A DNA stretch of 64,000 nt from Neisseria dentiae. Its GTDB lineage: Bacteria; Pseudomonadota; Gammaproteobacteria; Burkholderiales; Neisseriaceae. The stretch is from positions 248,001-312,000 of the forward strand of contig NZ_CP059570.1 in the NCBI RefSeq assembly GCF_014055005.1, read 5' to 3'. Of this stretch, positions 60,034 to 64,000 are shown piece after piece. A program made the translations under genes and the position numbers. Every line of letters starts with the position of its first letter. Position 1 is the first letter of the stretch. The notes under the pieces are model-generated. The model was not told the DNA's origin. It made no database searches and saw nothing but the letters and a program-made list of their open reading frames with translations.

Positions 60034-60074
60034 AAGGCCGTCTGAAAGCATCAAAATCTTTCAGACGGCCTTTT
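60034..60074. terminator. DUS terminator shared by fetA and fpr
   Basis: AAGGCCGTCTGAAAG (60034-60048) and CTTTCAGACGGCCTT (60058-60072) form a 15-bp stem with T and A tracts on both sides, between convergent genes. Confidence 0.78.
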
Positions 60075-60120
60075 ATATTGTGTATTCGATTTGGATAATC
60101 TTGCAAAAATCCTGTCGGCT

Positions 60121-60897
60121 TCAAAACCCGTTTTCCATCATAATCTGCCCCGGTATGCGGTTGCGGTGCATGGCGAAACCCATATCGAGCAGCGCTTGGA
60201 AAGTATCCCTCACCATTGCCGGATTGCCGCAAATCATAAAGCGCGTATCCTGCGGGGTGAACGTTTTGCCTGCGGCGGCGGCCAGCCCGCCGTTTTTCAG
60301 CAACTCGGGCAGGCGTTTGTTTAACGCGCCCGCCGCCTGTTCGCGCGTGAGCACGGGCAGGAAGGTGAGTTTGTGGAAATACTCGCCCACTAGAGGGTGC
60401 GCCTGCAAAGCCGCGATGCGCCCGTTAAAAATCAATTCGCCCGCATAAGAAACGGAATGCGCCAGCGTTAAGCTGTCGAAACGCTGCCAGATTTCGGGCT
60501 GCTCCAATATCGATAAAAACGGTGCGATGCCCGAGCCGGTGCAGAGCATCACTAAATCGCGGCCGTCGGCAAAGCGTTCGGGCAGCAGAAAGCCGGTGGC
60601 GGTTTTGTCGAGCAACACGGTATCGCCGCTTTGCAGTGCGGCAAGTTTGGCCGACATCGGGCCGTTTTCGATCAATACGGCGAAATATTCGAGCGTGTCG
60701 GCATACTCGGCAGACACCACAGAATAAGCGCGCCAAATAAAACCGCTTCCGTCGCGAAAGCCCAGGCGCGAAAACTGGCCGGCCGAGAAGCGGTAGCTTT
60801 CGGGGCGGGTGATGGCGAACGTCATCAGCTTGGGCGTGTGGCGTTCAACCCATAAAACGGTTTCTTCGGTGTATTTGGCTTCGGGTGCGGCGCTCAT
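60121..60897 (-). CDS. fpr: Ferredoxin-NADP reductase
   Basis: FAD enzyme moving electrons between NADPH and ferredoxin or flavodoxin. 258 residues from the start at 60897 (MSAAPEAKYTEETVLWVERH). FAD-binding RAYSVVSA, NADP-binding LCTGSGIAPFLSIL and C-terminal FICGNPAMVRDT are readable. Convergent with the fetA-like gene. May serve siderophore iron release or redox stress. Confidence 0.92.
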   Translation of the reverse strand: MSAAPEAKYTEETVLWVERHTPKLMTFAITRPESYRFSAGQFSRLGFRDGSGFIWRAYSVVSAEYADTLEYFAVLIENGPMSAKLAALQSGDTVLLDKTATGFLLPERFADGRDLVMLCTGSGIAPFLSILEQPEIWQRFDSLTLAHSVSYAGELIFNGRIAALQAHPLVGEYFHKLTFLPVLTREQAAGALNKRLPELLKNGGLAAAAGKTFTPQDTRFMICGNPAMVRDTFQALLDMGFAMHRNRIPGQIMMENGF

Positions 60898-60911
60898 GTT
60901 TGCCCCTAATG

Positions 60912-60952
60912 TTTTCAGACGGCCTGAATTATACCGAAAGGCCGTCTGAAAA
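60912..60952. repeat. Inverted DUS pair upstream of fpr
   Basis: TTTTCAGACGGCCT (60912-60925) and AGGCCGTCTGAAAA (60939-60952) with a 13-base loop, just upstream of fpr. Confidence 0.6.
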
Positions 60953-61125
60953 TGGGTTAGGGCGGGCAAACTTATTTTGACTGTGGTTTTTGGCGGTTGG
61001 TCTGTTTTGGATGCCGCCCTCCGTTAAGCAAGATGCCCGCTGCGCCGTTTGCGCAATTTAACCCCGCTTGCAGATGATTCGGGTAAAATACCGTTCTTTA
61101 AATTTTCCCTATCCCAACCACACAC

Positions 61126-61638
61126 ATGAGCGCCCCAAAATCTTCCAAAATCAAATATTGGCTTTTGATTGCCGCCGCCATCGTGATCGATCAGATCACC
61201 AAAACCCTTGTTTTGCAGCGTTTCCAATTTGCAGAACGTTTGAATATTATCCCCGATTTTTTCGATTTGACGCTGGTGTTCAACACCGGGGCGGCGTTCA
61301 GCTTTCTGGCCGATGCGGGCGGCTGGCAGAAATATTTCTTTCTCGCCCTGGCGGCCGTTATCAGCTTTTATCTTGCCCGCGCGATTGTGAAAGACGACTT
61401 CGGCGCATGGGGCAAATGGGGCGCGGCGATGGTGATCGGCGGCGCTTTCGGCAATGTGATCGACCGCCTGATTCACGGCCATGTGGTGGATTTTCTGCTG
61501 TTTTACTGGCAAAGCTGGTTTTACCCCGCGTTTAATGCCGCCGACAGCTTTATCTGCGTCGGCGCCGTGATGCTGGTGATTGACGGCTTTAAACACAAAA
61601 AAGAAAAAGCGGCAGGCAGCGGAGCAGAGGCCGTCTGA
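61126..61638 (+). CDS. lspA: Lipoprotein signal peptidase LspA
   Basis: Inner-membrane aspartic protease that removes lipoprotein signal peptides after acylation. 170 residues, four helices, with the catalytic aspartates in GNVIDRLIHGHVVDF and FNAADSFICVG. The many lipoproteins in this window (CtrA, MtrC, MtrE, LemA, SCO, the HvfA-like peptide) are its likely substrates. 28 bases before ispH. Confidence 0.95.
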   Translation: MSAPKSSKIKYWLLIAAAIVIDQITKTLVLQRFQFAERLNIIPDFFDLTLVFNTGAAFSFLADAGGWQKYFFLALAAVISFYLARAIVKDDFGAWGKWGAAMVIGGAFGNVIDRLIHGHVVDFLLFYWQSWFYPAFNAADSFICVGAVMLVIDGFKHKKEKAAGSGAEAV

Positions 61639-61666
61639 AAACCATTTATTCAACAAAGTACACATC

Positions 61667-62605
61667 ATGACCCAGAAAACCATAATTTTAGCCAACCCGC
61701 GCGGTTTTTGCGCCGGTGTCGACCGCGCCATCAGCATCGTCGAGCGCGCGCTTGAAGAATTCGGCGCGCCGATTTATGTGCGCCATGAAGTGGTGCACAA
61801 CAAATTCGTGGTCGATAACCTGCGCGAAAAAGGTGCGGTGTTCATCGAAGATTTGGCCGACGTGCCCGAAGGCGCCACGCTGGTTTATTCCGCCCACGGC
61901 GTATCCAAAGCCGTGCAGCAGGAAGCGGCCGAACGCGGTTTTCAGGTGTTCGACGCCACCTGCCCGCTGGTAACCAAAGTGCACAAAGAAGTCGCCCGCC
62001 TCGATGCGCAGGGCTATCAGATTATTATGATAGGCCACGCCGGCCACCCCGAAGTGGAAGGCACGATGGGGCAGCTTTCGGAAGGCAGCATGCTTCTGGT
62101 GGAAACCGTGGAAGACGTTGCCAAGCTCGAGGTGCGCAACACCGAAAAACTCGCCCATGTGAGCCAAACCACTTTGTCGGTAGACGAAACCCGCGACATC
62201 ATCGAAGCCTTGCAGGCGCGTTTTCCGCATATCCGCAGCCCGCATAAAGAAGACATCTGCTACGCCACCACCAACCGCCAAGAAGCGGTAAAAGAGCTGG
62301 CCGCGCAATGCGATATCGTGATTGTGGTCGGCTCGCCCAATTCTTCCAACAGCAACCGCCTGCGCGAAGTGGCCGCCCTGCGCGGTGTGGACGCTTATAT
62401 GGTGGACAATGCGGGCTATCTGAAACGCGAATGGTTCGAAGGCAAAAACAGCGTGGGCGTAACCGCCGGCGCATCTGCTCCCGAAGTGCTGGTGAAAGAA
62501 GTGATTGCCACGATTCAGAGCTGGGGGCATGAAACCGTGCGCGAAGGCGAGGGTGCGGAAGAGAGTATTGTGTTTGTGCTGCCCAAAGCATTGCGGAAAG
62601 AATAA
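61667..62605 (+). CDS. ispH: 4-hydroxy-3-methylbut-2-enyl diphosphate reductase IspH
   Basis: 4Fe-4S enzyme, last step of the MEP isoprenoid pathway, making IPP and DMAPP. 312 residues from the ATG at 61667. Cluster cysteines in NPRGFCAGVDRA (Cys15), FDATCPLVTKVH and EDICYATTNRQ; HEVVHNKFVVDNL holds a conserved His. It follows lspA as in many bacteria. Confidence 0.95.
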   Translation: MTQKTIILANPRGFCAGVDRAISIVERALEEFGAPIYVRHEVVHNKFVVDNLREKGAVFIEDLADVPEGATLVYSAHGVSKAVQQEAAERGFQVFDATCPLVTKVHKEVARLDAQGYQIIMIGHAGHPEVEGTMGQLSEGSMLLVETVEDVAKLEVRNTEKLAHVSQTTLSVDETRDIIEALQARFPHIRSPHKEDICYATTNRQEAVKELAAQCDIVIVVGSPNSSNSNRLREVAALRGVDAYMVDNAGYLKREWFEGKNSVGVTAGASAPEVLVKEVIATIQSWGHETVREGEGAEESIVFVLPKALRKE

Positions 62606-62639
62606 TTGCGGAAACGGTTTCGATATATCGGTATTTGCA

Positions 62640-62679
62640 TAAACACAGGCCGTCTGAAAGTTTTCAGACGGCCTGTGTT
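62640..62679. terminator. Extended DUS hairpin after ispH
   Basis: Arms 62640-62658 and 62661-62679 are 19-base perfect inverses (AAACACAGGCCGTCTGAAA) with loop GT. It lies between the convergent ispH and tsaD genes. Confidence 0.78.
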
Positions 62680-62750
62680 TATAAATCCATTTCGGTATTG
62701 CAAAACATTTACGTCATACTCGGGTCAAACCCGGGCATGGCGCAGATATT

Positions 62751-63815
62751 TCAGCTTTTCACAATCTCCGCCAGCGGCCAGCGTGGTTTCACATCGAAGC
62801 CGCCCGCCGCCTGCGCGTTTTGCAGGCGCATGGCGCCGGCAAAGGCAATCATGGCGCCGTTGTCGGTGCAGTATTCCATCGGCGGAAAATACACGCTCAC
62901 CGCTTCGGCGGGCGGTTTGGCGCGGCCTTTGGCGTGCGGTGGCTGCACGGTGAGCGATAGCAGGGTTTCGCGCAGCTTCCAGTTGGCGCCCACGCCGCCG
63001 GCCACCACCAGCGTGCGGAAACCCGTGTCGAGCAGGGCTTTTTGCGACTTGGCCGCCAGCACGTCCACTACTGCGTCTTGAAACGCGCGGCAGATGTCGT
63101 TGCGGGTTTGCTCGGGGATTTCGCCGCCGTTTTCCGCACGCACTTTCTGCACGGCGGTTAATACGGCGGTTTTCAGGCCGGAAAAACTCATCTGCAAGTC
63201 GGGCGAATGCAGCATAGGGCGCGGAAATTCAAACGCATCGGGCGAGCCGAGTTTGGCCAGTTGCGACAGTTTGGCGCCGCCCGGATAGGGCAGGCCGAGC
63301 AGTTTGGCGGTTTTGTCGAAGGCTTCGCCCGCCGCATCGTCAACGCTTTCGCCCAAGAGCGTGTAGTCGCCGATACCCCGCACCGCCATAAACTGCGTAT
63401 GCCCGCCGGAAACCAGCAGTGCCACAAACGGAAAGGCGGGTTTGTCGTCGGCCAGAAGCGGCGAGAGCAGGTGGCCTTCGAGATGGTGCACCGGCACCAC
63501 GGGTTTGCCGAGCGCAAACGCCAGCGCGTTGGCGTAGCCCGAGCCGGCCAGCAGCGCGCCGCCCAAACCCGGCCCCTGCGTGAACGCCACCGCGTCGATG
63601 TCGGCGTAGTCTGCGCCCGCTTCCCGCAGGCAGCTTTGGGTGAGCGGCACCAGGCGGCGGATATGGTCGCGGCTGGCCAGCTCGGGCACTACGCCGCCGT
63701 ATTCGGCGTGCATCGCCATCTGCGTGTGCAGGCGGTGTGCGAGCAGGCCGCGTTCGGTGTCGTAAAGCGCAACGCCGGTTTCGTCGCACGAAGATTCTAT
63801 TCCCAATACCAACAT
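62751..63815 (-). CDS. tsaD: tRNA threonylcarbamoyladenosine synthase subunit TsaD
   Basis: Transfers the threonylcarbamoyl group to A37 of ANN-reading tRNAs, with TsaB and TsaE. 354 residues from the start at 63815 (MLVLGIESSCDETGVALYD). Metal-binding histidines in HHLEGHLLSP, and LVSGGHTQFMAVRGIGDY and GGVGANWKLRE are typical. The start two codons upstream (63821) is less like the family. Confidence 0.95.
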   Translation of the reverse strand: MLVLGIESSCDETGVALYDTERGLLAHRLHTQMAMHAEYGGVVPELASRDHIRRLVPLTQSCLREAGADYADIDAVAFTQGPGLGGALLAGSGYANALAFALGKPVVPVHHLEGHLLSPLLADDKPAFPFVALLVSGGHTQFMAVRGIGDYTLLGESVDDAAGEAFDKTAKLLGLPYPGGAKLSQLAKLGSPDAFEFPRPMLHSPDLQMSFSGLKTAVLTAVQKVRAENGGEIPEQTRNDICRAFQDAVVDVLAAKSQKALLDTGFRTLVVAGGVGANWKLRETLLSLTVQPPHAKGRAKPPAEAVSVYFPPMEYCTDNGAMIAFAGAMRLQNAQAAGGFDVKPRWPLAEIVKS

Positions 63816-63892
63816 AATCATCAGGCCGTCTGAAAAGTAAAAGGCGGTATTCTAACGGATTTGCGCCCGCCGTGGCTTGCCGCCCGCGCGCA

Positions 63893-64000
63893 TCAGTAAC
63901 CCAAACGCTGGCAGATGGTCGAAACCAAACCGGCTTGGTTGAGGGTGTAGAAATGCAGGCTGGGCGCGCCTTCGCGCAGCAGGCGCTCGCACATGTCGGT
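63893..64000 (-). CDS. metF: 3' end of methylenetetrahydrofolate reductase MetF (partial)
   Basis: The last 35 codons and the stop of a minus-strand gene that runs beyond the window. The translated end reads MCERLLREGAPSLHFYTLNQ and continues to a C-terminal Gly-Tyr; the HFYTLNQA segment is the C-terminal signature of MetF, which makes 5-methyltetrahydrofolate for methionine synthesis. Confidence 0.8.
   Translation of the reverse strand, partial: TDMCERLLREGAPSLHFYTLNQAGLVSTICQRLGY

Overview
The window is chromosomal DNA of a Neisseria species. The 10-base core of the neisserial DNA uptake sequence (GCCGTCTGAA) occurs throughout, mostly preceded by AG (AG-DUS form) and often as inverted pairs acting as terminators. 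dRS3 repeats (ATTCCCGCGTAGGCGGGAAT), mtrR-mtrCDE, pilF-pilG-pilD, ctrABCD, a fetA-type receptor and an Nf/MDA-type filamentous prophage all agree. The dominance of AG-DUS over AT-DUS argues for a commensal or animal-associated species rather than N. meningitidis or N. gonorrhoeae; this is inference.

Layout. 152-3986: capsule export operon ctrABCD. 4049-4169: dRS3 cassette. 4281-6433: groEL, groES and a sigma32-like promoter (minus strand). 6562-7182: nicotinamidase-like gene. 7536-7611: tRNA-Phe. 7884-13562: type IV pilus genes pilF, pilG, pilD, then coaE, zapD, yacG. 13836-14904: IS1106-like IS5-family element. 14962-18504: rmlB-A-C-D, dTDP-rhamnose synthesis (minus strand). 18694-20789: lemA and two TPM-domain genes. 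21165-21249: tRNA-Leu(CAA). 21492-25874: SCO1-like gene, hisG, a NYN/LOTUS protein, a YjbR-like gene and hisD. 25871-26062: a MITE-like element. 26206-29456: alr, tatD, hflX. 29457-30055: repeat-rich spacer. 30056-32443: fimV/tspA. 32732-35545: yciB, yciI-like, bolA-like and two parvulin/SurA-like genes.

About 35600-43960 is a filamentous prophage. It holds a small leader gene, a Rep_trans replication protein, a probable ssDNA-binding protein, coat proteins, a TspB/pIII-like adsorption protein, a pVI-like protein, Zot/pI, a 1.1-kb structured non-coding region and an IS110-type recombinase (PivNM/Irg type). The non-coding region contains a perfect 30-bp inverted repeat. Just before the recombinase there is a run of hairpins carrying a 9-base match to dRS3.

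44205-51009: mtrR and mtrCDE efflux. 51152-52852: an ArsR regulator and an old-yellow-enzyme gene sharing an ATCTA-N6-TAGAT operator. 52875-53783: EamA transporter. 54019-57520: the most interesting chromosomal locus, with DoxX, two EGKCG-repeat precursor peptides, a DUF692/MNIO enzyme, a DUF2063 partner, an ECF sigma factor and a zinc-type anti-sigma factor. This is an HvfABC/bufferin-like modified-peptide system placed under its own sigma factor. 57869-59944: FetA-like TonB-dependent receptor with an upstream Fur-box-like site. 60121-64000: fpr, lspA, ispH, tsaD and the 3' end of metF.
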